Of a DNA stretch of 64,000 nucleotides, positions 1 through 7,649 are shown piece after piece. This DNA comes from Lientehia hominis. Lineage in GTDB: Bacteria > Bacillota > Clostridia > Lachnospirales > Lachnospiraceae. How positions within the stretch are numbered: the first letter of the stretch is position 1; each line of letters starts with the position of its first letter. A program made the translations under genes and the position numbers. The notes beneath the pieces were generated by a model, which was not told the DNA's origin, searched no databases, and saw only the letters and a list, made by a program, of their open reading frames with translations. Location: NCBI RefSeq assembly GCF_021044755.1, contig NZ_JAJNOR010000001.1, positions 744,001-808,000 of the forward strand, in the 5' to 3' direction.

Positions 1-40
1 GAAGACATCCTTTTACAAGCCTTTTGCACTTTCTTTTTCC

Positions 41-1996
41 TCATCCTTTTATATGCCGCATCCTGTCCACATCGTACCATTTTACTTCATATCCCGCCCC
101 GTGAGAACAGAATATAGAGCCGGACGGATTTTCCAGATCCCGTTCCTTTTCGTAGCCCGAAGCTGCTGCCGCCTCCTCCTGATCGTGGCAGGGCGCATAT
201 CCGTCAGGCTGAAACGAAGCAGTCCCGTCCCCTCTGCTCAAAGAAGCCAGCTCCAGAGGATATTCCATGAACTCCGACACGGGTCCCCTGCCCCGTATGA
301 TCGTTCTCCCATTACCAGGTACCGGCGGTAAGAATGTTCCGTTTCGCTTTTGAATATCCATCATCACTTTACCTGACAACCCTTCCGGCACCTCAATCTC
401 AAAGCGGTACCAGGGTTCTAAAAGAACGGTCTCCGCCTTTTCCAGTCCCTGTCTCACCGCCCGGTATATCGCTTCCCGGAAATCACCGCCCTCTGTATGC
501 TTCAGATGGGCCCGTCCCGCTTTCAGGACAATATCCACATCGGTGAGCGGCGCCCCCGTCAGGATGCCTCTGTGTTCTTTTTCCAAAATATGATGAAGAA
601 TCAAACGCTGATAGCTGCCGTCCAGTTCATCCTGACTGCAGTCTGAAAAAGCCCTGATTCCCTGTCCCCGCTCTCCCGGCCGCAGCAGAAGGTGAACCTC
701 CGCATAATGGCGCAGGGGTTCATAATGGCCATATCCCATCACCGGGGCAGCGATCGTCTCCTGATACAAGACCCGGCACGGCCCAAATTCTGTTTCCATA
801 TGGAACCGTTCCATAATAAGCGCCTTCAGAACCTCCAGCTGGACGGTCCCCATGACAGACGCCTGAATCTCTCCCGTCTCTTTTTGATACCGTATGGTTA
901 GCCCCGGTTCCTCTTCCTCTAAAATCCGAAGATATTTGAGCGCCGTCAAACTGTCTGTGTCGTCTTTGACCAGCACTTGTACCGCCATCACAGGGCACAG
1001 GAGGAACGGGCCTGCGTCCTCCTCCTCCCCCAGTCCCTGCCCCGGCCGGGTCTTTGTGAGTCCCGTGACCCCCGCCACTGTTCCGGCGCAGATTTCCTGT
1101 ACGGTCTGATACTTGTCTCCGCTGTAGAGGCGGATCTGATCGACCTTTTCCTCCTCTCCTTTTTCCCGAAAACGTATGATATCCTTCACATGAAGCTTTC
1201 CGCCCGTCAGCCGCAGAAATGTGATCCGGTTCCCCTGATCATCGTGGAGGATCTTATATACCCTTGCCCCAAAGTCAGGGGATCCCGCCTTTTGGTCTGT
1301 ACACGCTGCAAGGAACGACAGCAGCTCCGGCACACCCTCCCCGGACAGCGCAGCGCCAAACAGACACGGGTATGCCACCCGCTCTCTTATCTGTCTCCGG
1401 AAGATTTCCGGCCACCGGGACTCTGATATCCTCCCTTCCAGATATTCTTCCAGCACATCGTCTTCAAGGGACGCGATCTCCTCTTTCATCTCCTCTGAGA
1501 ACCGGAGCTGCCCGTCCTCTGCCGCAGCCAAAGAAGCCGGTATGAACCCGGCTCCAAAGGCTGACTGAAACTGTTTCAATATGGCTTTTTCTCCGATGCC
1601 TTCTCTGTCCATCTTATTGATGAACAGGAACACCGGAAGACCCTTCTTTTCCAGGAGCCTCCAAATAGTCTTTGTATGCCCCTGTATCCCGGCGTTTCCG
1701 TCCACAACCAGGATTCCGTAATCCAGGATATCCAGAACCCGTTCCATCTCTCCGGCAAAATCCACATGTCCCGGAGTATCCAGCAGAATGAAGCTCCTTC
1801 CGCCGAGGTCAAATGCTGCCTGGCGGGAAAAGATTGTAATTCCTCTCTCCCGCTCTATCCGGCTGCTGTCCAAAAAGGCGTCTCCGTGATCCACCCTTCC
1901 CCTTTTCCGTATCATTCCCGCTTCATAGAGCACAGCCTCTGTAAGAGTCGTCTTTCCGGCGTCCACATGAGCCAGCATCCCCACTACCGTATCCAT
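41..1996 (-). CDS. TetM/EF-G-like translation GTPase
   Basis: Translational GTPase of the ribosomal-protection (TetM/TetO) branch of the EF-G superfamily, 651 aa against about 640 for TetM. The G domain is intact: AHVDAGKTT at residues 9-17, RGIT at 51-54, DTPGH at 73-77 and NKMD at 127-130. EF-G-like domains II-V follow, and the C-terminus carries a short extra tail with a GSIFCSHGAGYEVKW motif. Start is ATG at 1996 with GGAG eight bases upstream. The domain IV tip loop that in TetM carries the YSPV motif reads HLKHTEGG here (497-504). A chromosomal paralogue acting on the ribosome is therefore more likely than a true tetracycline-resistance determinant. No mobile element is nearby. Confidence 0.85.
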   Translation of the reverse strand: MDTVVGMLAHVDAGKTTLTEAVLYEAGMIRKRGRVDHGDAFLDSSRIERERGITIFSRQAAFDLGGRSFILLDTPGHVDFAGEMERVLDILDYGILVVDGNAGIQGHTKTIWRLLEKKGLPVFLFINKMDREGIGEKAILKQFQSAFGAGFIPASLAAAEDGQLRFSEEMKEEIASLEDDVLEEYLEGRISESRWPEIFRRQIRERVAYPCLFGAALSGEGVPELLSFLAACTDQKAGSPDFGARVYKILHDDQGNRITFLRLTGGKLHVKDIIRFREKGEEEKVDQIRLYSGDKYQTVQEICAGTVAGVTGLTKTRPGQGLGEEEDAGPFLLCPVMAVQVLVKDDTDSLTALKYLRILEEEEPGLTIRYQKETGEIQASVMGTVQLEVLKALIMERFHMETEFGPCRVLYQETIAAPVMGYGHYEPLRHYAEVHLLLRPGERGQGIRAFSDCSQDELDGSYQRLILHHILEKEHRGILTGAPLTDVDIVLKAGRAHLKHTEGGDFREAIYRAVRQGLEKAETVLLEPWYRFEIEVPEGLSGKVMMDIQKRNGTFLPPVPGNGRTIIRGRGPVSEFMEYPLELASLSRGDGTASFQPDGYAPCHDQEEAAAASGYEKERDLENPSGSIFCSHGAGYEVKWYDVDRMRHIKG

Positions 1997-2031
1997 CTCA
2001 AGCGCTCCGTTTCATCCATTTTCTATGCTGG

Positions 2032-2370
2032 TCAGTATTTCTCGATCCGGTCGATTGGGAATTCAAATATCGTGCAGCCGCCCACTTCTACCTCTAAAGG
2101 TACCGGCATATTAATCCCAGTATAAGAGCCTCCTGTCAGGTTTCCGGAATTGTCATAGCGTATGGCCCTCCGTTTTCCGGCATTTTCCCGGATGACGTTT
2201 ACCGCCTCGTCCACTCGTTCATCTTCCGTACCTATCATGATGGTAGTGTTCTTTCCCTTCAAAAATCCGCCTGTGGTCGACAGCTTTGTCACAAAAAAAT
2301 TCTGCTCATTCAAACTTCTTACCGTATCCATTTCATCCTCGTGGTGGATGATCGCCATTATCATCTTCAT
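2032..2370 (-). CDS. darA: Cyclic di-AMP receptor, DarA/PstA family
   Basis: PII-like c-di-AMP-binding protein of 112 aa, the usual length of the DarA/PstA (DUF970) family. The nucleotide-binding STTGGFLKGKNTT stretch (31-43) and the following GTEDERVDEAV segment are family hallmarks. The family binds the second messenger c-di-AMP as a trimer in the cytosol; its downstream partner is not established in most species. The start is well supported by AGGAGG nine bases upstream. It lies 35 bp upstream of the TetM-like GTPase on the same strand, so the two may be cotranscribed. Confidence 0.9.
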   Translation of the reverse strand: MKMIMAIIHHEDEMDTVRSLNEQNFFVTKLSTTGGFLKGKNTTIMIGTEDERVDEAVNVIRENAGKRRAIRYDNSGNLTGGSYTGINMPVPLEVEVGGCTIFEFPIDRIEKY

Positions 2371-2523
2371 ATGCGTATCCTCCTTTAACTTATATTTCTT
2401 ATATTATAGCACGCCTCCCATAAAAAATTTGTTAGAATTTTATTACGTTCTGTCTGAACTTGAAAAATCTGCTTCCCGTATGAAAACCGCCGTTCCAGGT
2501 ATACTAAGTCTGAGGTGATAACG

Positions 2524-2661
2524 ATGGAAAACAGCAAGGAGTACAATGTAGCTGATGTTTCAGCAAATACCCTGGATAAAATCAAAACTCTGGAAAAAGA
2601 ACTGGAGAAGGAAACCAAAGAAAAGATTGTTCTGATCGCATATAAAGAAACTGTGCGCTAA
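2524..2661 (+). CDS. Small hypothetical protein (45 aa)
   Basis: Short ORF of 45 codons starting MENSKEYNVADVSANTL and ending at TAA. It is preceded by a convincing AGGTGATA ribosome binding site, and a strong rho-independent terminator follows about 60 bp downstream. The protein is highly charged (KTLEKELEKETKEK) and probably forms a helix ending in a hydrophobic IVLIAY segment. I recall similar short proteins annotated as hypothetical in Clostridia, but no function. Codon use and flanking signals fit a real gene. Divergent from darA. Confidence 0.65.
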   Translation: MENSKEYNVADVSANTLDKIKTLEKELEKETKEKIVLIAYKETVR

Positions 2662-2718
2662 GCATCGGAGCATGCAAAAATTTCGGGCCAAATAACGATC
2701 AGCACAATACTGCCCGAC

Positions 2719-2775
2719 AAAAAAGCAGAAGAAAGGCCGATCTGTCCATACAGACGCCTTGCTTCTGCTTTTTCC
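2719..2775 (+). terminator. Rho-independent terminator
   Basis: An inverted repeat AAAAGCAGAAG (2721-2731) / CTTCTGCTTTTT (2762-2773) encloses an inner GGC-CGATCTG/CAGAC-GCC stem. A T-rich tail follows. It ends the small ORF and isolates it from the Rrf2 gene. Confidence 0.75.
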
Positions 2776-2806
2776 TTTTCTTTACGGCCGGAGAAAAAGC
2801 GCCGGC

Positions 2807-2839
2807 TTGAAAGCCTACTATATATATGTTATTATAGTA
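2807..2839 (+). promoter_or_regulatory. rrf2 promoter with overlapping palindrome
   Basis: TTGAAA (2807-2812), a 17-bp spacer and TATTAT (2830-2835) sit 25 bp before the Rrf2 start. The inverted repeat TACTATA (2816-2822) / TATAGTA (2833-2839) overlaps the -10 element, which would suit autoregulation. The binding protein is inferred, not shown. Confidence 0.6.
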
Positions 2840-2860
2840 ATTATATTGGGAGGTGTAAAA

Positions 2861-3298
2861 ATGAAAATATCAACCAAGGGCCGCTACGCCCTTCGTATGC
2901 TTCTGGACCTCGCCCAGCGCCAAAATGACGGATACACCGCGCTCAAAGATATCGCCGCCCGTCAGGGAATCTCTAAAAAATACCTGGAACAGATCATACC
3001 AATCCTGAATCAGTCCGGTCTTCTCCAGGCAAGCCGCGGGTTCCAGGGAGGATACCGGCTGGCAAAATCCCCCGATAAATATACAGTGGGAGATATCCTG
3101 CGCCTTACGGAGGGAAGTCTCTCTCCCGTCGCCTGTCTGGACCATGAGCCAAATCAGTGCAGCCGCTGCGACGAATGTGCCACTCTTTCCGTGTGGCAGG
3201 GGCTTAACCAGGTGATAAATGAATATCTGGACAGCATCACCCTGCAGGACCTTTTAGACCGGCAGAAAGAACACTACAGCAATGATTATATAATATAG
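2861..3298 (+). CDS. Rrf2-family transcriptional regulator (CymR/IscR-like)
   Basis: Winged-helix regulator of 145 aa. The N-terminus MKISTKGRYALRMLLDLA, the recognition helix region (ISKKYLEQII, 37-46) and the wing (RGFQGGYRLAKSP) are classic Rrf2 features. Four cysteines, C92, C100, C103 and C106, are placed like the Fe-S ligands of IscR-type members. Start chosen at 2861 (GGGAGGTG eight bases upstream), not at possible upstream in-frame codons. It converges on cysK with only 14 bp between stops, and a shared palindrome lies in the cysK and metY promoters beyond. This makes a CymR-like sulfur regulator likely, but an Fe-S-sensing role is also possible. Confidence 0.88.
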   Translation: MKISTKGRYALRMLLDLAQRQNDGYTALKDIAARQGISKKYLEQIIPILNQSGLLQASRGFQGGYRLAKSPDKYTVGDILRLTEGSLSPVACLDHEPNQCSRCDECATLSVWQGLNQVINEYLDSITLQDLLDRQKEHYSNDYII

Positions 3299-3312
3299 CA
3301 CCGGGCTTTTTA

Positions 3313-4242
3313 CTATTCAGAAAACATTGGAGTAGAAAGATACCGTTCTCCTGTATCCGGAAGCAGCGCCACAATGATCTTGCCCGCGTTTTCCGGACGT
3401 CCTGCCAGTACCGCGGCTGCCGATACGGCCGCTCCGGAAGAAATGCCCACAAGCACTCCTTCCTTTCTCGCAAGGCTCCTGCCCGCTTCAAAGGCTTCTT
3501 CATTCTCCACCAGAATGATCTCATCATATATTTCTGTGTTCAGAGTATCCGGTACAAAGCCCGCACCGATACCCTGTATTTTATGAGGACCCGCAGTTCC
3601 CTTGGATAAAACGGGAGAACCAGCCGGCTCAACGGCAACGACCTTGATATCCGGATTTTTCGATTTCAGATATTCTCCAACGCCTGTCACGGTCCCGCCG
3701 GTACCGACGCCTGCCACAAAAATATCTACTCTGCCGTCTGTGTCCGCCCAGATTTCCGGTCCTGTCGTCTGCCGATGAGCCTCAGGATTTGCTCCGTTGG
3801 AAAACTGGCTGGGAATAAAGCTTCCTTCTATTTCATCCGCCAGCTCCTCAGCTTTGGCAATGGCTCCCTTCATCCCTTTTACACCTTCCGTCAATACCAG
3901 CTCCGCGCCGTATGCCTTTAACAGACTGCGGCGTTCTATACTCATGGTGTCCGGCATCGTGAGAATGACTCTGTAGCCTCTGGATGCTGCTACTGCGGAA
4001 AGACCGATTCCCGTATTGCCGCTGGTTGGTTCAATGATCACCGAACCCGGCTTTAAGAGGCCCTTTGCTTCCGCATCATCGATCATGGCTCTCGCTATCC
4101 TGTCCTTTACGCTTCCTGCCGGATTGAAATATTCCAGCTTGGCGAGGATCGTGGCCGAAAGCCCATGCTCCTTTTCATAATTCTTAAGCTCCAGAAGAGG
4201 CGTTCCGCCGATCAAATCTGTAATCCTTTCAAATGTCCTCAT
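3313..4242 (-). CDS. cysK: Cysteine synthase A (O-acetylserine sulfhydrylase)
   Basis: PLP enzyme converting O-acetylserine and sulfide to cysteine, 309 aa, normal length for CysK. The PLP lysine is K46 in NPAGSVKDR. The substrate loop PTSGNTG is at 72-78, the phosphate cradle GVGTGGT at 178-184 and the ISSG serine region at 267-270. The gene runs divergently from metY; together they cover the cysteine and homocysteine branches of sulfide assimilation. Its promoter carries a candidate Rrf2 operator just downstream of the -10 element. Confidence 0.95.
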   Translation of the reverse strand: MRTFERITDLIGGTPLLELKNYEKEHGLSATILAKLEYFNPAGSVKDRIARAMIDDAEAKGLLKPGSVIIEPTSGNTGIGLSAVAASRGYRVILTMPDTMSIERRSLLKAYGAELVLTEGVKGMKGAIAKAEELADEIEGSFIPSQFSNGANPEAHRQTTGPEIWADTDGRVDIFVAGVGTGGTVTGVGEYLKSKNPDIKVVAVEPAGSPVLSKGTAGPHKIQGIGAGFVPDTLNTEIYDEIILVENEEAFEAGRSLARKEGVLVGISSGAAVSAAAVLAGRPENAGKIIVALLPDTGERYLSTPMFSE

Positions 4243-4350
4243 TCTTCATACCTCCTGATTATTTCTATTATGATATTCTTCCAGTTTTTCGTACCTTTAT
4301 GAAATCTTTTCAGACTATCTCACAGCACTTCCTTTTTCTTTTATCTTATT

Positions 4351-4412
4351 AAACCTATGAGTTTAATAGGTTTTATGTATTTCATAATAGCACTATGGAT
4401 TTGTTCTGTCAA
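4351..4412 (-). promoter_or_regulatory. cysK promoter and palindromic operator
   Basis: On the minus strand TTGACA (4407-4412), 17 bp, TATTAT (4384-4389) forms a near-consensus promoter for cysK. Ten bases downstream of the -10 lies a 23-bp inverted repeat with perfect 8-bp arms AAACCTAT / ATAGGTTT (4351-4358 and 4366-4373). On the minus strand it contains AAACTCATAGGTTT, which matches the metY site at 12 of 14 positions. Confidence 0.75.
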
Positions 4413-4458
4413 TCCTAATTTTAAAAAAGTGTTTTTTTACTTTTCTGGATAATTTTAC

Positions 4459-4528
4459 TTGACAAAGAAAAAATACTTATGTAATATGTAAAACATATCA
4501 AACCCATAGGTTATATGTATTTGATATG
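4459..4528 (+). promoter_or_regulatory. metY promoter and palindromic operator
   Basis: TTGACA (4459-4464), 17 bp, TAATAT (4482-4487) is a near-perfect sigma-A promoter. Just downstream is AAACCCATAGGTTA (4500-4513), whose core AACC-CATA-GGTT is palindromic. Around it is a wider inverted repeat CATATCAAA (4494-4502) / TTTGATATG (4520-4528). Placement over the transcription start suggests a repressor site shared with cysK. Confidence 0.75.
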
Positions 4529-4580
4529 CTTCATGTCCATAAGACAGAGAATAGAAATGAAAGCTGAAGAGGTGCTCACT

Positions 4581-5873
4581 ATGAACAAACATTCCTACAG
4601 ATTTGAAACAATCCAGCTGCATGCAGGCCAAGAAACCCCCGACTCCGCTACAGACGCAAGGGCCGTCCCCATTTACCAGACCACATCCTATGTATTTAAG
4701 GATTCCGCCCATGCGGCGGCCCGTTTCGCTCTCACCGACGCGGGCAATATCTACGGCAGGCTGACGAATTCCACCGTCGATGTATTCGAACGACGCATGG
4801 CAGCGCTGGAAGGAGGCACTGCCGCGCTGGGCGTAGCCTCCGGAGCCGCGGCCATTACTTATACCTTTTTAAATCTGGCCCAGGCCGGGGATAATATCGT
4901 ATCCGCCAAAACCATATATGGCGGAACTTACAATCTGCTGGAGCATACGCTTCCTCAATACGGAATCACAGCCGTTTTCGTGGACGCAGATAAAAAGGAC
5001 GCTTTTGAGGATGCCATAAACGAACGTACAAAGGCCGTATTCATTGAGACGATCGGCAATCCCAACGCTACTCTAATCGATATCGAAGCCGTGGCCGCTG
5101 TGGCCCACAAGCATAAGATCCCATTGGTCGTGGATTCCACCTTCGCGACTCCTTTTCTTGTGCGTCCCTTTGAATACGGCGCGGATATCGTAGTCCATTC
5201 TGCCACAAAATTCATAGGAGGCCATGGTACGGCCATAGGCGGCGTAATCGTCGACAGCGGCAAGTTCGACTGGGAAGCCAGCGGCAAGTTCCCCTCTCTC
5301 ACCGAACCCAACCCCAGCTATCATGGAATCAGCTTTACAAAGGCGGCCGGAAAAGCAGCGTTCGTGACTAAGATTCGAGCGATCCTCTTAAGAGATACCG
5401 GCGCGACTCTGGCTCCGCTCCATGCCTTTTTATTTCTTCAGGGTCTGGAGACGCTTTCTCTCCGTGTGGAACGTCACGTATCAAACACGCTTAAGGTCGT
5501 GGATTTTCTCTCCAGGCATCCGCAGGTGGAAAAGGTCAGCCACCCGTCTCTTCCCGATCATCCCCACCACGCCTTATATCAAAAGTACTTTCCCCACGGT
5601 GGAGCTTCCATTTTTACCTTTGAGATCAAGGGGGGAGCCAAAGAAGCGCAGGATTTCATTGACCGCCTGGAGATCTTCTCTTTGCTTGCAAACGTAGCCG
5701 ACGTAAAATCCCTGGTGATTCATCCGGCCTCCACCACACATTCCCAGCTCACAGAAGAAGAGCTTTTGGATCAGGGAATCCGTCCGAATACGATCCGCCT
5801 GTCCATAGGCACCGAGCATATCGACGATATCCTGGAGGATTTAAGCCAGGCGTTCGTCCAGCCGGCTGTCTGA
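4581..5873 (+). CDS. metY: O-acetylhomoserine sulfhydrylase
   Basis: PLP-dependent Cys/Met-metabolism enzyme of 430 aa, typical of O-acetylhomoserine aminocarboxypropyltransferase. It makes homocysteine from O-acetylhomoserine and sulfide. The Schiff-base lysine is K210 in VVHSATKFIGGHGTAIGG, followed by the family-typical FPSLTEPNPSYHGISF region. I chose the ATG at 4581 (AGAGGTG upstream), since homologues begin near YRFETIQLHAG; an in-frame ATG at 4515 lies within the operator region. It shares the intergenic control region with cysK and ends at a strong bidirectional terminator. Confidence 0.93.
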   Translation: MNKHSYRFETIQLHAGQETPDSATDARAVPIYQTTSYVFKDSAHAAARFALTDAGNIYGRLTNSTVDVFERRMAALEGGTAALGVASGAAAITYTFLNLAQAGDNIVSAKTIYGGTYNLLEHTLPQYGITAVFVDADKKDAFEDAINERTKAVFIETIGNPNATLIDIEAVAAVAHKHKIPLVVDSTFATPFLVRPFEYGADIVVHSATKFIGGHGTAIGGVIVDSGKFDWEASGKFPSLTEPNPSYHGISFTKAAGKAAFVTKIRAILLRDTGATLAPLHAFLFLQGLETLSLRVERHVSNTLKVVDFLSRHPQVEKVSHPSLPDHPHHALYQKYFPHGGASIFTFEIKGGAKEAQDFIDRLEIFSLLANVADVKSLVIHPASTTHSQLTEEELLDQGIRPNTIRLSIGTEHIDDILEDLSQAFVQPAV

Positions 5874-5874
5874 C

Positions 5875-5908
5875 CAAAAAGCCGGAGGGCCTCCATCCTC
5901 CGGCTTTT
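5875..5908. terminator. Bidirectional terminator
   Basis: Stem GCCGGAGG (5881-5888) / CCTCCGGC (5897-5904), flanked by A5 on the left and T4 on the right. It sits between convergent metY and the DUF305 gene, so it can serve both strands. Confidence 0.85.
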
Positions 5909-5909
5909 A

Positions 5910-6527
5910 TCAATGGGCGTGTCCGCCATCCTCTTGTTCCATCTGCTGTATCTCTTTTTCCTGCTGGGCGATGATAACATTGGCCAGCAGGATCACTTCT
6001 TCCTCATCAGTATGGTTCAGAACGGCTTTCGACATATCCACCGCCATCTGGTGATGCATCGACATCCCTTCCGCAAAAGCCCTGTCCAGACTTTTTGCCT
6101 GAGAATCATGAGCCGAATGGTGGCTTTTCATCATTTTTTCGTATTCTTCCAGATAGAGAGCCTCCTGCTCTTCATCTGCCATTCCTTCGTCCATGATTCT
6201 TGCGGCCATTTCACTCATCTGTTTTATCTCATCTTCCTGAGTGCTGATGATCTGTTCCGCCAGCTCTTTGAACTTGCCTTTTTCTCCCGCATGCTGCAGA
6301 TAGCTCTGAGACATTTTAACGGCGGACTGATGATGAGGTATCATCTGATTCAAAAATGCAGCGGCTGCAGAGCCGGAAGGCTCCACATCGTCCATCTTTT
6401 CCATCATCTCTTCCATGATCTCATCCTGCTCACCCATATACGCGTCCAATTCTTTTTTGCTGCTGCCGCATCCACTTAGTAAGACCAGCACGGCAGAAAC
6501 AGCCAAAGCTATCCGGTATTTTTTCAT
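5910..6527 (-). CDS. DUF305 lipoprotein, His/Met-rich
   Basis: Secreted lipoprotein of 205 aa. Residues 1-20 form a lipoprotein signal peptide ending in LLSGC, with C20 the probable lipidated cysteine. The mature part has two DUF305 half-repeats marked by MIPHHQSAVKM (HH at 65-66) and MSMHHQMAVDM (HH at 158-159), with another HH at 136-137 and many Met residues. A His/Met-rich helical bundle suggests metal (copper-type) binding, but DUF305 function is not established. The start was set at 6527 because GGAGG sits six bases upstream; the in-frame ATG at 6539 overlaps that site. Confidence 0.85.
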   Translation of the reverse strand: MKKYRIALAVSAVLVLLSGCGSSKKELDAYMGEQDEIMEEMMEKMDDVEPSGSAAAAFLNQMIPHHQSAVKMSQSYLQHAGEKGKFKELAEQIISTQEDEIKQMSEMAARIMDEGMADEEQEALYLEEYEKMMKSHHSAHDSQAKSLDRAFAEGMSMHHQMAVDMSKAVLNHTDEEEVILLANVIIAQQEKEIQQMEQEDGGHAH

Positions 6528-6591
6528 ATCGCCCTCCATCGGAAAAATATTCTTATCCTATTATTTCCCAAAAGACGATATTTATGCCATC

Positions 6592-7545
6592 CTAACTTCT
6601 TGAGACCTCCGCGCGCGCCTTCACAGGAGCACCCTTTCCTCTCCTTCTGAAAAAAACCCGGCGCAGCTTCTGCCGTCTGATGCCATTGCCGATAAATACA
6701 GCTTTCCCTTCCTGATCCGTGTCAATATCCATTACCGAATACTGGCCGTCCGCCACATCGAATTGAAACATCCGGCCGCCGGCCCGCAGGTGTCCTTTAG
6801 CCCGGAAAATGTCCCCAAACTGCCCATAGATAATCTGTTCCATTAATAGGATCAGCCTTTCCGGACTTTCCAGAGAAACGCTGCTGAGAGAAAATGTATC
6901 CGGCATTCCCTCCGCGTCCGCTCCCGTATTCTCAAGAACCTGTCCGTCATAGCTCAGCTCCAGCAGACCGTTCCACCAATCCGGGCCCATGGCGCTGTAA
7001 TGCTCCGTGACCACCAGACCGTCCGGGTTCCAGTCTGACAGCTTCTTTCCCAAGGCCTCTCTTTCTTTCTCATCTGCCTGTTCCATCTTGGACACGGCTA
7101 CAGTACGGGCTGATGCAATCTGATCCCTGTAAAGCTCCGGGAACTCCCGGCAGTAACGCTCATAGCTGTGCCCATCCACTATGGTGACCGGTGCCAGCAG
7201 TGAAATCCTTTCATATTCGATTTCCTGGAGGCTCCGTATGATATTGCTCAGCATACCCACCCCTGTCGGCTCGATCACCAGATATTCTGGATCCACTGTA
7301 TTGGCAATCGTCAGGACAGATGCTGTAAAGTCCCCCTTCATGGAACAGCAGATACACCCTTCCGCCATCTCCCAAATGTTGACCTTTCCCGCATCCATAC
7401 TGTCTTTGAGCGTATCGCCGTCCACTCCAACAGAACCGTATTCATTTTCCAGAATCGCAAAATCCTTCCCCGTATGCCTTGCCAATGCTTTGATAAAAGT
7501 GGTCTTCCCCGCCCCCAGAAAGCCGGATATTACAAGTATCTTCAT
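6592..7545 (-). CDS. CobW/ZNG1-family GTP-binding metallochaperone
   Basis: G3E GTPase of 317 aa. The N-terminal domain has Walker A GFLGAGKTT (8-16), the metal-binding CICC motif (64-67) and EPTGVG (91-97); the C-terminal domain is shorter and basic at its end. The family delivers or senses metals (zinc, cobalt, iron) in the cytosol. No B12 genes are near, so cobalamin synthesis is not indicated. It lies about 100 bp downstream of a zinc-dependent alcohol dehydrogenase; a role in loading zinc there is only a guess. Confidence 0.85.
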   Translation of the reverse strand: MKILVISGFLGAGKTTFIKALARHTGKDFAILENEYGSVGVDGDTLKDSMDAGKVNIWEMAEGCICCSMKGDFTASVLTIANTVDPEYLVIEPTGVGMLSNIIRSLQEIEYERISLLAPVTIVDGHSYERYCREFPELYRDQIASARTVAVSKMEQADEKEREALGKKLSDWNPDGLVVTEHYSAMGPDWWNGLLELSYDGQVLENTGADAEGMPDTFSLSSVSLESPERLILLMEQIIYGQFGDIFRAKGHLRAGGRMFQFDVADGQYSVMDIDTDQEGKAVFIGNGIRRQKLRRVFFRRRGKGAPVKARAEVSRS

Positions 7546-7618
7546 GAGCTGATTCCCTTACCTTTTCTTTTATTTCCTAAACCTGAAAGAGACAGTGCCT
7601 CTCCCTGGAGAAACATAT

Positions 7619-7643
7619 GGCCCAATGCAGTGCACTGGGCCAT
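7619..7643 (-). terminator. Hairpin downstream of alcohol dehydrogenase
   Basis: TGGCCCA (7619-7625) / TGGGCCA (7637-7643) forms a stable stem just past the adh stop. The following minus-strand sequence is only moderately U-rich, so termination may be partial. Confidence 0.45.
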
Positions 7644-7649
7644 TGTTCA

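Noticed and set aside
41..1996. Calling this gene a tetracycline-resistance tet(M)
   Set aside because: The TetM tip residues are not conserved and no mobile context exists; family similarity alone is insufficient.
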